A stretch of DNA of 64,000 nt from Robinsoniella peoriensis (GCF_042680125.1 NZ_JBHTNY010000006.1); one strand, 5' to 3'. Shown: positions 9,234 to 17,899, counted from the stretch's first letter. Notes: generated by a model from the sequence alone, not told the origin. Program-made: numbers and translations.

Positions 9234-10031
9234 GTGGAAAAATTAAATATAGCGATCGCTGACGATAATGAAAGAGTCGTCCAGTTACTGGATAATATTG
9301 TTGGCAGCGATGACGAACTTAACGTTGTGGGGAAGGCGGCGAATGGTGAAGAGCTTGTAGACATTATTAAACAAAAAGAACCGGATGTAGTACTATTAGA
9401 TATTATTATGCCGAAGGTTGACGGTTTAACCGTCATGGACCGGATCAATAAAGATAAGACGGTTAAGAAACATCCGGCATTTATTGTCATTACAGCAATT
9501 GGACAGGAAAAGATTACAGAAGATGCATTTGATCTTGGGGCGGATTATTATATTTTAAAACCATTCGACAACGATATGGTAATCAACAGAATTAAGCACG
9601 TAAGAAGAAATAGAGAAAGAAACTTTGCCGAAGTGCGTAAAGTAAATGCGTATGAAAGCAAGAATGAATATATGGAACGCAATCTGGAGACGGATGTAAC
9701 AAATATTATTCATGAGATTGGCGTTCCGGCACACATTAAAGGATATCAGTATTTAAGAGATTCCATCATCATGTCGGTAAATGATATGGAAATGCTGAAC
9801 TCAATTACGAAAATTTTATATCCAACAATCGCGAAAAAGCATCAGACGACACCGAGCCGTGTAGAAAGAGCGATTCGCCATGCGATTGAAGTAGCCTGGA
9901 GCCGTGGTAAGATGGACACAATCGACGAACTTTTTGGCTATACGGTAAGCAATGGAAAGGGTAAACCAACGAACTCAGAGTTTATTGCCCTGATTGCAGA
10001 TAAGATCAGATTGGAATATAAAAACAGATAA
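9234..10031 (+). CDS. spo0A: Sporulation master regulator Spo0A
   Basis: A response regulator that, when phosphorylated, starts sporulation. The receiver domain has the acidic pair in IADDNERV, and the phosphoacceptor Asp in VVLLDIIMPKVDG falls at residue 56 with the GTG start at 9234, the same position as in B. subtilis. The C-terminal DNA-binding domain contains HEIGVPAHIKGYQYLRD, SRVERAIRHAIEVAW and SEFIALIADKIRLE, characteristic of Spo0A. The start is set by GGAGGAGA at 9221-9228; an upstream in-frame codon at 9219 overlaps that site and is unlikely. Adjacent to spoIVB, transcribed from its own promoter. Confidence 0.97.
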   Translation: MEKLNIAIADDNERVVQLLDNIVGSDDELNVVGKAANGEELVDIIKQKEPDVVLLDIIMPKVDGLTVMDRINKDKTVKKHPAFIVITAIGQEKITEDAFDLGADYYILKPFDNDMVINRIKHVRRNRERNFAEVRKVNAYESKNEYMERNLETDVTNIIHEIGVPAHIKGYQYLRDSIIMSVNDMEMLNSITKILYPTIAKKHQTTPSRVERAIRHAIEVAWSRGKMDTIDELFGYTVSNGKGKPTNSEFIALIADKIRLEYKNR

Positions 10032-10034
10032 TGC

Positions 10035-10063
10035 TTTTCATAACGCCTAAAATGAGGTATAAT
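10035..10063 (+). promoter_or_regulatory. Possible promoter for glgA
   Basis: A perfect TATAAT at 10058-10063 lies 41 bases before the glgA start. The -35 at 17-base spacing (TTTTCA, 10035-10040) is poor, so activity may depend on another factor. Confidence 0.45.
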
Positions 10064-10104
10064 GTATGATTATAAGACTAAATCTACATTAGGGAGGGTA
10101 TGGT

Positions 10105-11544
10105 ATGAAGAAAGTATTATTTGTCGCATCTGAGTGTGTCCCTTTTATTAAAACGGGAGGTCTTGCGGACGTAGTAGGATCACTTCCAAAATGTTTTAAC
10201 AAAGAAGAATTTGATGTGCGTGTAATTTTGCCCAAATATATGTGCATGAAAGAAGAGTACAAGAGCCAGATGAATTATGTGAGTCATTTTTACATGGATT
10301 TAGCATGGCGTTCTCAATATGTGGGAATACTGGAAATGAAATATGAGGGAATTCAGTTCTATTTTATTGATAATGAATATTACCTTTCAGGACCTAAGCC
10401 CTATGGGAATATTTATGAAGATATTGAGAAATTTGCTTTTTTTTCCAAGGCTGCGCTCTCTGCGTTACCGGTAATTGGATTCAGGCCTGATATTGTACAC
10501 TGCCACGACTGGCAGACAGGGTTGATACCGGTTTATCTGAAGGATCGGTTCCATGAAGGAGAATTCTTCAGCAGCATGAAATCTATTATGACCATACATA
10601 ATCTGAAATTCCAGGGAGTCTGGGATATGAAGACTGTAAAAGATATGACAGGACTGCCTGCATACTATTTTGCTCCGGACAAATTAGAAGCTTTCGGGGA
10701 TGCAAATTATTTAAAAGGCGGCATCGTATATGCCGATGCAGTGACAACAGTCAGCGATACTTATGCGGAAGAAATTAAAACACCATTTTATGGCGAGCAT
10801 TTAGATGGGCTTATGAGAGCGAGAGCTAACTGCTTGTCAGGGATTGTCAACGGTATTGATTATGAAGAATATAATCCGGAGACAGATCAGTATATAGTTA
10901 AGAATTATAATGCGAAAAATTTCCGAAAAGAAAAGATTAAGAATAAACGCGCTCTGCAGCAGGAATTAGGCTTGGAACAAAATGATAAGAAGTTCTTGAT
11001 AGGTGTTGTATCCAGGCTGACAGATCAAAAAGGGTTTGATTTGATCGCCTATATAATGGATGAAATGTGCCAGCAGCAGGATTGGCAGTTCGTTATATTA
11101 GGTACTGGTGAAGAGAAATATGAGAATATGTTCCGGCATTTCGCATGGAAATATCAGGGAAAGGTAGCGGCTTGTATCTATTATTCCGAAGCGATGTCCC
11201 ACAAGATTTATGCTTCCAGTGATGCGTTCCTGATGCCATCTTTATTCGAACCATGCGGACTCAGCCAGTTAATGAGCCTTCGTTACGGTACCGTACCGAT
11301 TGTAAGGGAAACAGGAGGTTTAAAGGATACCGTTTGGCCATATAATGAATATGAAAGTACAGGAACCGGATTTAGCTTTGCAAATTACAATGCCCATGAA
11401 ATGTTTAATACGATTAAATATGCATATTACGTATTCAATGAGAAAAAACGTGAATGGAATAAGTTGATCGACAGAGGCATGGCAGCAGATTTCTCCTGGG
11501 ATACATCTGCCCAGAAATATGCAGAGCTTTATAACCGCTTATAA
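10105..11544 (+). CDS. glgA: Glycogen synthase (ADP-glucose type)
   Basis: A 479-residue GT5 glycosyltransferase that adds glucose from ADP-glucose to a growing alpha-1,4-glucan. The ADP-glucose motif KTGGLADVVGSLPK is at residues 16-29, with HCHDWQTGLIPVYLK near 131-145. The C-terminal half has VSRLTDQKGFDL and the donor-binding block LFEPCGLSQLMSLRYG, with the two-glutamate signature, then RETGGLKDTV. No other glycogen genes are adjacent, but it sits between spo0A and coat genes, so a link of glycogen storage to sporulation is possible. A hairpin with a T-run follows immediately. Confidence 0.95.
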   Translation: MKKVLFVASECVPFIKTGGLADVVGSLPKCFNKEEFDVRVILPKYMCMKEEYKSQMNYVSHFYMDLAWRSQYVGILEMKYEGIQFYFIDNEYYLSGPKPYGNIYEDIEKFAFFSKAALSALPVIGFRPDIVHCHDWQTGLIPVYLKDRFHEGEFFSSMKSIMTIHNLKFQGVWDMKTVKDMTGLPAYYFAPDKLEAFGDANYLKGGIVYADAVTTVSDTYAEEIKTPFYGEHLDGLMRARANCLSGIVNGIDYEEYNPETDQYIVKNYNAKNFRKEKIKNKRALQQELGLEQNDKKFLIGVVSRLTDQKGFDLIAYIMDEMCQQQDWQFVILGTGEEKYENMFRHFAWKYQGKVAACIYYSEAMSHKIYASSDAFLMPSLFEPCGLSQLMSLRYGTVPIVRETGGLKDTVWPYNEYESTGTGFSFANYNAHEMFNTIKYAYYVFNEKKREWNKLIDRGMAADFSWDTSAQKYAELYNRL

Positions 11545-11552
11545 GAATAGTT

Positions 11553-11613
11553 TTCCTCCTTTTTAGACATACTAGTAAAGTAAAATAGATATGTCAAAAA
11601 GGAGGAATTTTTT
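11553..11613 (+). terminator. Terminator hairpin containing the next gene's RBS
   Basis: TTCCTCCTTTTT (11553-11564) pairs with AAAAAGGAGGAA (11596-11607). GACATA (11566-11571) pairs with TATGTC (11590-11595), leaving one bulged A at 11565. The stem is followed by six T (11608-11613) and then directly by the ATG of the next gene. The AGGAGGA ribosome binding site is the 3' arm. Read from glgA this is an intrinsic terminator, and any read-through message would have its RBS paired. Confidence 0.8.
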
Positions 11614-11799
11614 ATGGCAGAAATATCAGAATTAGATTTACAGAACCTGCGTCATCTCATCGGTGGTTGTGCTACTACGCACTGTAAAATGACTGCATAC
11701 GCATCTCAGGCTCAAGACCCGGGTGTAAAACAGTTTTTCCAGAAGTCAGCTCAGTCTGCAATGGAAACAAAGCAGCAGTTAATGGGATTCTTACAGTAA
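11614..11799 (+). CDS. Small CotF-like spore coat protein
   Basis: A 61-residue protein with segments LDLQNLRHLIGG, KMTAYASQAQDP and VKQFFQKSAQSAMETKQQL, resembling the C-terminal helical core of the CotF/Coat_F family. It is shorter than Bacillus CotF and has no signal peptide. The RBS (AGGAGGA, 11600-11606) is inside a strong hairpin, so expression probably needs a transcript that starts inside the loop (11572-11589). It is followed 19 bases later by a second coat-like gene with AGGAGG. Family assignment is from recognition of the pattern; a role in the coat is inferred. Confidence 0.65.
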   Translation: MAEISELDLQNLRHLIGGCATTHCKMTAYASQAQDPGVKQFFQKSAQSAMETKQQLMGFLQ

Positions 11800-11818
11800 T
11801 CAACAGGAGGAAAAAAAC

Positions 11819-12067
11819 ATGGATGAAAAAACAATGGTATCTGACACGCTTGTAGGTATTAACGGTGAATTAACACGTTATGCTGAGATGATTACCCAGT
11901 CTGAAAATCCACAGCTGAAACAGACTTTAAAACAGATCCGTAATCAGTGTGAAATGTCTCAGGAAGAAATTTACCAGATCGCAAGAGCAAAAGCTTATTA
12001 TGTGCCGGCTGCAAAAGCAACGGCAGAAGAAATCTCTCATGTACGTTCTATTCTGACTCAGGGTTAA
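11819..12067 (+). CDS. CotF-like spore coat protein
   Basis: An 82-residue helical protein: TMVSDTLVGINGELTRYAEM, then NPQLKQTLKQIRNQCEMSQEE, then QIARAKAYYVPAAKA. The pattern SDTLxGxNxxLTxYAxxI and the later AxAKxYYxPAxxA tail are typical of clostridial CotF-like coat proteins. It has a good ribosome binding site (AGGAGG 8 bases upstream) and follows the smaller coat-like gene in the same orientation, so the pair forms a two-gene sporulation operon. A hairpin terminator follows. Confidence 0.75.
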   Translation: MDEKTMVSDTLVGINGELTRYAEMITQSENPQLKQTLKQIRNQCEMSQEEIYQIARAKAYYVPAAKATAEEISHVRSILTQG

Positions 12068-12110
12068 TTAATGAGCTTCGGCTGAATATATTGGCCAAAT
12101 AGAATGAAAA

Positions 12111-12169
12111 AGAAAGACCCGGATTGTCGGCTGTGGATTGATATGCAGCCTGCTTGTCCGGGTCTTTCT
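12111..12169 (+). terminator. Hairpin terminator after coat genes
   Basis: AGAAAGACCCGGA (12111-12123) pairs perfectly with TCCGGGTCTTTCT (12157-12169). An inner stem GGCTG/CAGCC lies in the loop. There is no T-run directly behind it, so its strength as a terminator is uncertain. Confidence 0.65.
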
Positions 12170-12285
12170 GTGCTGTTTCAAAATTTTTTTCTCCGGATTA
12201 CTGTAAACCAGGCTGTACATCTTACTTCAGTCGAAGCGAAATTATCCAATTATGAAATAAAGTTAACTTAAATAAACATTAGTTC

Positions 12286-12314
12286 TTGTCTGCCTTGAAT
12301 AATATAGTTATAAT
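12286..12314 (+). promoter_or_regulatory. Sigma-A-like promoter
   Basis: TTGTCT (12286-12291), 17 bases, TATAAT (12309-12314), about 124 bases upstream of the acyltransferase-domain gene. The rest of the gap 12170-12437 shows no gene. Confidence 0.6.
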
Positions 12315-12437
12315 ACAGATAGTTTTTTATATAGTCATCAGAACAGGATGCCTAATGGATGTTCCTGGTCACTTTGCCGACTGCATTTCCGGCTGCAAAT
12401 GAAGTTATCAATGAGCAGAATAGAAAGGTATAAGATA

Positions 12438-13241
12438 ATGAGTATGAGTTTAAAAGATTTATGTGAAAAAATAGAATTACCCGAAGCAGTAATCAGCAAT
12501 GTAATATTACTGGAACAAAGTTTAGAGTTGGATCAGTTAGACGAAGTGAACCTGCTTATGGATTCCGGAAACTGGGATACCGGGCTGAAAATACTGCGTA
12601 CCCGGCTGGGGGAAGATAAAGAGGGATTTAAAATTCTTACCGTGATGCTTTATGCAGCATTAAAAACGAAGATGACTTATGACCGGCTGGGGATTGAGGA
12701 GTCTGTTTTCTTAGATACGATGAAATGTTTTACGAGATTTGTCAATGAATACAGGGAAAGCTATGGTGACTATGGTTTTGACCGCGATTTTTGGGTACCC
12801 AGACAGTTATCCTGTCTGTTGTTTCGGCTTGGAACTCTTGAATTCGAAATGAAAGTGATTGATAATGGCGGGGTACTGGATATACACATACCCTCAGACG
12901 CTGATCTATCCAGAGAAAAGTGTGATGAATCTTACGAAATGGCAAAGCGGTTTTTTTTACATTATTTTCCGGAGTTTCAATACAAAAATATCTGCTGCAG
13001 CTCCTGGCTCCTTTCTCCTGAATTGAAAGAGGTGCTTCCGGTGGAATCAAAAATTATTCAGTTTCAGAATCAGTTTAAAATCACAGAGGTATATCCGGAT
13101 AACCAGGAGTATTTGATCTGGATTTTTAAAAGTAAGGATATTCCATTTGAAAAATTACCTGAAAATACTTCTCTGCAAAAAAATGTGAAGCGGTATCTCC
13201 TGGAAGGAAAACACATTGGTAGTGCAGATGGGATATTATAA
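12438..13241 (+). CDS. Acyltransferase-domain protein (NAT_N plus GNAT_C type)
   Basis: A 267-residue protein. The N-terminal part (LKDLCEKIELPEAVISNV) and the C-terminal block LDIHIPSDADLSREKCDESY, then FFLHYFPEF, SSWLLSPELKEVLP and IIQFQNQFKI, match a Firmicutes family with NAT_N and GNAT_C domains annotated as acyltransferase-domain proteins; the substrate is unknown. Start at 12438 is chosen from GAAAGG upstream; a longer in-frame extension to 12348 reads as low-quality sequence. Its stop codon lies inside an inverted repeat shared with the convergent ABC transporter gene, with a 6-base overlap of the two coding regions. Confidence 0.65.
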   Translation: MSMSLKDLCEKIELPEAVISNVILLEQSLELDQLDEVNLLMDSGNWDTGLKILRTRLGEDKEGFKILTVMLYAALKTKMTYDRLGIEESVFLDTMKCFTRFVNEYRESYGDYGFDRDFWVPRQLSCLLFRLGTLEFEMKVIDNGGVLDIHIPSDADLSREKCDESYEMAKRFFLHYFPEFQYKNICCSSWLLSPELKEVLPVESKIIQFQNQFKITEVYPDNQEYLIWIFKSKDIPFEKLPENTSLQKNVKRYLLEGKHIGSADGIL

Positions 13242-13250
13242 TCCCATCTG
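13225..13250. terminator. Shared hairpin between convergent genes
   Basis: CAGATGGGAT (13225-13234) and ATCCCATCTG (13241-13250) are perfect inverted 10-base arms around a 6-base loop. The loop holds most of both stop codons. It codes the last residues of both convergent genes and may terminate or stabilise both transcripts; there is no T-run. Confidence 0.5.
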
Positions 13251-15047
13251 TGTTTGATACATATCATAATAAAGACCTCTTCGGGTAAGCAGTTCTGTAT
13301 GGTTTCCCATTTCAGCAATTTCTCCATCTTTTAATAAGAGTATAACATCTGAATCCCGAATCGTTGATAATCGGTGGGCGATTATAAAAGAAGTACGGTT
13401 TTGTGTCAGATTCAATACGGCTTTTCGGATCTTCTGTTCTGTTCGGGTGTCTACGGAGCTGGTTGCCTCGTCCAGAATAAGGATCGGAGCATCTGCAAGG
13501 ATTGCTCTGGCGATGGTAATAAGCTGGCGTTCGCCCTGGCTGAAACTGCCAACCTCTTCTCCCACTAGTGTATCATATCCGTTTGGCAGGCGGCTGATGA
13601 AACTATGTGCTCCTGCGGCTTTCGAGGCGGAAATCACTTCCTCATCCGTTGCATCTTCCCGCCCATATCGGATATTTTCCCGAATGCTTAGATAAAATAG
13701 TGCCGTGTCCTGCAATACGATGCCGAAACTGTTTCTAAGACCGGCAGTTTCGTAATCCCGCAGGTCATTGCCATCCAACAGGATGCGCCCGCCAGTCACA
13801 TCGTAAAATCGTGCCAGAAGACTGATGATTGTGGTTTTTCCGGCCCCGGTGGGTCCTACAATCGCAATGCGGGTACCGGAAGGAACTGTGAAGCTTAAAT
13901 CCTTTAAGATTGGGATATCAGGGTTATATCCAAACCAGACATGGTCAAACACAACTTCCCCCGTTGGATGTTCAACAGGCAAAGCATCCGGTTTGTCTGC
14001 CGGTTCAGGTGTTTCATCAAAAATATCAAAAATTCGCTCTGCCCCTGCCACAGCCGTCTGAAACACGTTGAATATGTTGGATACCTCAATGAGGGGCCTG
14101 GTAAACTGTCTGGAATACAGCAGAAAACTGGATATTACACCTACGGTAATGAGACCGCGGGATGCCATAATACCGCTGACAACAGAGATACAGATAAAAC
14201 CTAAGTTGTTAATAACATTCATGATGGGCATTAGATAACCGGACCAGATCAGAGCTTTTGTTCCAACCTTGCACAGGGATTCATTGTAACTTTCAAATTC
14301 ATCGGTAACCTGCGTTTCCCGTCCGAAAGCTTTTACCAGAGACAGTCCTGCTATGCTTTCTTCAATATGCCCGTTTAGAGAGCCAAGTACATTTTGCTGT
14401 TCCCGGTATAATTTCCGTGTATGTTTTGTAATTGTTTTTGTAAGCAGAAAGACAAATGGAACGGTAATCAGCGCGGTTATGGTAAGCCAGAGGTTTAACC
14501 AAAGCATAATGCCGAGAATGCCCGTTAAAGTAAAGGCGAGCATCATAAGCTGAGTTAAGGAATCTGAAATAGTAGTGCTGATATTGTCTATATCATTTGT
14601 AAGTCTGCTCATCAAATCGCCATGCTGGCTTTTGTCAAAATAAGAAAGGGGCAGGTCTTTCATTTTAGAAAATAATGTTTTTCGGATAAAACAGATCATT
14701 TTCTGGGATACGGATGCCATTAGAAAGGACTGCAAAAAGCGGATTGCCCAATCAGCAAGATACACAATAAATAATGCTGCTAACAGAAATGGTACCGGAG
14801 TTAAAGCATCAATATGATCAATAATGCGCCCAATCAGAAAAGGGGTCAGCATTGCAGAAAGAGACGCAAAACCGGATAGTAAAAAGACGGTTAACAAGCC
14901 CTGACGGCGGCCCTTCGTAAGATTCCACAGCCGTAGTAATGTGCCGCCTAAGTTTCTGGGCTTAACTACAGGCAGCCCTCTTTGATGCCTTAGAGATCCT
15001 TTAGAGGGCGGTATTCCATTTGATTTAAGCTCTGGCAATTTCATCAT
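13236..15047 (-). CDS. ABC exporter subunit with canonical catalytic Glu
   Basis: A 603-residue fused membrane-ATPase half-transporter. Six membrane helices occupy about residues 48-330. The ATPase domain has Walker A GPTGAGKT at 398-405, signature FSQGE at 502-506 and Walker B ILILDEATS with the catalytic Glu at 527. It overlaps the upstream partner gene by 23 bases, so the two are coupled and very likely form a heterodimer of the BmrCD/LmrCD/TM287-288 type. Substrate cannot be told; drugs, lipids or peptides are all possible. Confidence 0.88.
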   Translation of the reverse strand: MMKLPELKSNGIPPSKGSLRHQRGLPVVKPRNLGGTLLRLWNLTKGRRQGLLTVFLLSGFASLSAMLTPFLIGRIIDHIDALTPVPFLLAALFIVYLADWAIRFLQSFLMASVSQKMICFIRKTLFSKMKDLPLSYFDKSQHGDLMSRLTNDIDNISTTISDSLTQLMMLAFTLTGILGIMLWLNLWLTITALITVPFVFLLTKTITKHTRKLYREQQNVLGSLNGHIEESIAGLSLVKAFGRETQVTDEFESYNESLCKVGTKALIWSGYLMPIMNVINNLGFICISVVSGIMASRGLITVGVISSFLLYSRQFTRPLIEVSNIFNVFQTAVAGAERIFDIFDETPEPADKPDALPVEHPTGEVVFDHVWFGYNPDIPILKDLSFTVPSGTRIAIVGPTGAGKTTIISLLARFYDVTGGRILLDGNDLRDYETAGLRNSFGIVLQDTALFYLSIRENIRYGREDATDEEVISASKAAGAHSFISRLPNGYDTLVGEEVGSFSQGERQLITIARAILADAPILILDEATSSVDTRTEQKIRKAVLNLTQNRTSFIIAHRLSTIRDSDVILLLKDGEIAEMGNHTELLTRRGLYYDMYQTQMGL

Positions 15048-16746
15048 CTCCTATCTGTGAACGGTATATTTCCTGGTATACGGTGCATTTGTTTAAAAGC
15101 TCTTCATGGTTTCCCTGGCCGCAAAGTACACCGTCTTCCATGCAGAGGATCAGATCGGACCGCATAACGGAAGAGATTCGCTGGCTGATTAAAAAGACGG
15201 TAGTGCCCTGGGAATGAGATCGGATATTGTGCATCACGGCAGCCTCGGTAGATGCATCTAATGCACTTGTGCAGTCGTCCAGAATCAGAATCCCGGGCTG
15301 ACGGATCAGAGTTCTTGCAATGGACAGCCTCTGTTTCTGTCCCCCGGAGAGATTGACGCCGCCCTGACCGAGAATGGTATCGTATCCATCCGGAAAGGAT
15401 TCAATAAAACTGTGGGCACAGGCTGCCTTGGCGGCTTTATAAATGGAATCATCCGCAGCTTTTGAATCACCCCAGCGGAGATTGTCAATGATACTGCCGG
15501 AAAACAAAAATGATTTCTGAGGCACAATGCCAATGTGGCTGCGCAGGTGTCGGGTTTCTACGGTACAGACATCTTGACCGCCTACAAAGACAGCACCTGC
15601 GGATACATCATAAAATCTCGGTATCATATTAACCAAGGTGGATTTTCCGGAACCGGTGGAACCGATGATTCCTATGGCAGATCCGGAGATGGCGCTAAAA
15701 CTGATGTTCTGCAGTGCCATTCGTTTGGAACCGGGATAGGAAAAAGATACATCCTCAAATTGTACTTCTCCGGTCAGATTAAATTCTTTTGGATTTTTAG
15801 GTTCGGACATGGCCGGTACCTCATCTAATACCTGCTGGACACGTTTTGCTGAGGCGGTGGCCCGAACCATGCTGTTTAAAATATTGGAGACCATACTGAG
15901 AGAAAAAAGTACCTGAGTCATATAATTAACGGAAGCCATTAATTTACCAACGTCTGTTTGTTCCCCGTTGCCTCCAAGCCATAGTAATACCACAATTCCG
16001 GTGTTGACAGTTAGATTGATCAAAGGGCCGAAGACGGAAGTTACACGCATGGCTGAAGTGCCGGAAGCAGCCAGTTCATCGGCGGCATTAGCAAATTTGT
16101 CTGTTTCAAAGCGCTCCCGCCCAAAGGCTTTTACAACCCGGATGGAGGTTAAAAATTCTCTGCTGACATTATTTAGCCGGTCCAGCTTTTTTTGCAGGCG
16201 TGCAAATCTGGGATAGCCCAGGAGCATATTTCCAAGGATCCAGATGGAGCAGAGTATCAGAATCAGAATGATCATAGGAATCTGTTTAGGTGTCCGGGTC
16301 ACGATTAAAAAAATGGCACCAATGCAGGTAATGGGGGCCTTTACCAATATCCGCATACTTCCGTTAATGAAGTTCTGAATCTGTGTCACGTCATTGGTCA
16401 GCCGTGTTATGAGGGAAGCCGGGTTAAGCTTATCAATATTTGCATAAGAAAACGTCTGGATTTTTTGAAATAGAACAGAACGCAGTTCTTTTCCGATCTG
16501 CTGCGAGGTTCGGCTTGCAAGGATATTCCGCATAACGGCACCTAAGGCGCCAAGGAGTGCCACGCCAAGCATCACCATTCCGTAATATAGAACCACGGAT
16601 GTATCCTGGTATTTAACACCTTCATCTACGATGCGGGACATAAAAGCCGGCTGAAGCAGATCGCAGAGCGCTTCTATTGTTAAGAAGAAGATTGCACAGC
16701 AAAAAAGCAGTAAATGTTTTTTGATCATAGAGAATATCAGTTTCAA
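15025..16746 (-). CDS. ABC exporter subunit with degenerate ATP site
   Basis: A 573-residue half-transporter, first gene of a two-gene operon. Six membrane helices span about residues 10-295. The ATPase domain has Walker A GSTGSGKS at 362-369, a perfect LSGGQ at 466-470 and Walker B ILILDD, where Asp 491 replaces the catalytic Glu. Pairing of this Asp subunit with a Glu subunit carrying a non-LSGGQ signature is the hallmark of heterodimeric exporters with one degenerate ATP site. GGGAGGT lies just upstream of the start on the minus strand. Confidence 0.88.
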   Translation of the reverse strand: MKLIFSMIKKHLLLFCCAIFFLTIEALCDLLQPAFMSRIVDEGVKYQDTSVVLYYGMVMLGVALLGALGAVMRNILASRTSQQIGKELRSVLFQKIQTFSYANIDKLNPASLITRLTNDVTQIQNFINGSMRILVKAPITCIGAIFLIVTRTPKQIPMIILILILCSIWILGNMLLGYPRFARLQKKLDRLNNVSREFLTSIRVVKAFGRERFETDKFANAADELAASGTSAMRVTSVFGPLINLTVNTGIVVLLWLGGNGEQTDVGKLMASVNYMTQVLFSLSMVSNILNSMVRATASAKRVQQVLDEVPAMSEPKNPKEFNLTGEVQFEDVSFSYPGSKRMALQNISFSAISGSAIGIIGSTGSGKSTLVNMIPRFYDVSAGAVFVGGQDVCTVETRHLRSHIGIVPQKSFLFSGSIIDNLRWGDSKAADDSIYKAAKAACAHSFIESFPDGYDTILGQGGVNLSGGQKQRLSIARTLIRQPGILILDDCTSALDASTEAAVMHNIRSHSQGTTVFLISQRISSVMRSDLILCMEDGVLCGQGNHEELLNKCTVYQEIYRSQIGDDEIARA

Positions 16747-16776
16747 AATGTTACCTCCCTGTCTTTTGTCAGATAA

Positions 16777-16785
16777 ATTATATCA
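16777..16785 (-). promoter_or_regulatory. Extended -10 promoter for the ABC operon
   Basis: Read on the minus strand, TGATATAAT is an extended -10 element (TG, one base, TATAAT) about 35 bases upstream of the first ABC gene. No convincing -35 is seen. Confidence 0.5.
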
Positions 16786-16895
16786 TGAAATAGAAAAGCG
16801 TGATGGAAAAAATAGTGTATGTTATTCTATCCGATATTCTATTTGCAGGTATATCTTAAATTTTACTTAATTAGCAAACCAGCCGTGCAAAAATC

Positions 16896-16924
16896 TTGTC
16901 ATGATAAAGAAAGTATGACATAAT
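16896..16924 (+). promoter_or_regulatory. Sigma-A-like promoter for the cell-wall-binding protein
   Basis: TTGTCA (16896-16901), 17 bases, CATAAT (16919-16924), 58 bases before the start of the repeat protein. Confidence 0.6.
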
Positions 16925-16982
16925 ATACCTATTCAATATGGTATGCAAAAAGGCAGGAAAACATTTAAGGGAGTGACCGGAA

Positions 16983-17855
16983 ATGGAGAAAAGAATGAAT
17001 AAAAAGTGGAAACTGTTGATCTTGACATTAACAGCAATATGTATGTTTGGGATGCTGTCTGTTACCTCTCTGGCAGGTTTCCGGCAGACAGAAGGCGGAT
17101 ATCGTTATTACATGGATGGAACGGATCAATATCTGAAGGGTTTTCAGACCGTGGATAACAATACATATTACTTCAATAAAAAAGGCTATATGCAGACCGG
17201 CTGGGTGAAAATAGGAAAAAGTTATTATCACTTCACCGACAATGGCATTATGACGAGAAATAGCTGGTATGGACCATATTTCCTGGGACGAAACGGTAAG
17301 ATGGCAGTCAATAAGTGGATTGGCGGCCGGTATGTGGGAAAAGACGGTGCATGGATTCAGGGATATGATAAGAAAAGCAAGCCCGGATTTGTACAGACGG
17401 CAAAAGGAACCAAGTATAAAAAACCAAATGGTAAATATGCAAAAAGAGAATGGCTCTGGATTGGCAAGAACGGTAGTGTGACAAATGGGTATTGGTATTA
17501 TTTTTATACCAACGGCATTATGGCAAAGAACACCTGGCTGAATGGGATCTTCCATATGAACAGCAAAGGACGTCTGGATACAGACAAATGGATAAGCGGG
17601 AGATATGTGGATAAGGACGGAGAGCTGGTCCGCAATGCATGGGTAAAAAATACATATTATGTGGGTTATGACGGCAGAAAATACCGCAGCATGTGGATCG
17701 ATGACCATTATGTGGGCAGCAATGGTAAAATGGTGAAGAAAAGATGGGTTGGTAATAAATATCTGCAAAAGGATGGTACGCTGGCTAAAGATAAATGGAT
17801 TGGTGAGCGCTATGTGGATGTGAACGGCAACTGGATAAAAAATAAAAAGAAATAA
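16983..17855 (+). CDS. Secreted cell-wall-binding repeat protein
   Basis: A 290-residue protein with a signal peptide (basic MEKRMNKKWK, hydrophobic 11-30, probable cleavage near residue 31). The rest is aromatic- and Gly-rich repeats of about 20 residues of the choline-binding/cell-wall-binding type: GWVKIGKSYYHFTDNGIM, WIGGRYVGKDG, WYYFYTNGIMAKNTW, WISGRYVDKDG, WIDDHYVGSNGKM, WIGERYVDVNG. No catalytic domain is present, so it is a wall-attached protein of unknown role. Calculated charge should be strongly basic, with many Lys. It has its own promoter and a terminator shared with the convergent flippase gene. Confidence 0.8.
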   Translation: MEKRMNKKWKLLILTLTAICMFGMLSVTSLAGFRQTEGGYRYYMDGTDQYLKGFQTVDNNTYYFNKKGYMQTGWVKIGKSYYHFTDNGIMTRNSWYGPYFLGRNGKMAVNKWIGGRYVGKDGAWIQGYDKKSKPGFVQTAKGTKYKKPNGKYAKREWLWIGKNGSVTNGYWYYFYTNGIMAKNTWLNGIFHMNSKGRLDTDKWISGRYVDKDGELVRNAWVKNTYYVGYDGRKYRSMWIDDHYVGSNGKMVKKRWVGNKYLQKDGTLAKDKWIGERYVDVNGNWIKNKKK

Positions 17856-17869
17856 GATACAGATATTAA

Positions 17870-17899
17870 AAAGCTGTCGGTCATTTGGCCGGCAGCTTT
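17870..17899. terminator. Bidirectional terminator
   Basis: AAAGCTGTCGG (17870-17880) pairs with CCGGCAGCTTT (17889-17899) with one G-T pair. It separates the repeat protein from the convergent flippase gene, whose stop codon is in the loop. Confidence 0.7.

Noticed and set aside
17028..17768. 246-codon open frame on the minus strand
   Set aside because: Shadow of the cell-wall-binding repeat gene, caused by its repeated Lys, Gly and Tyr codons.
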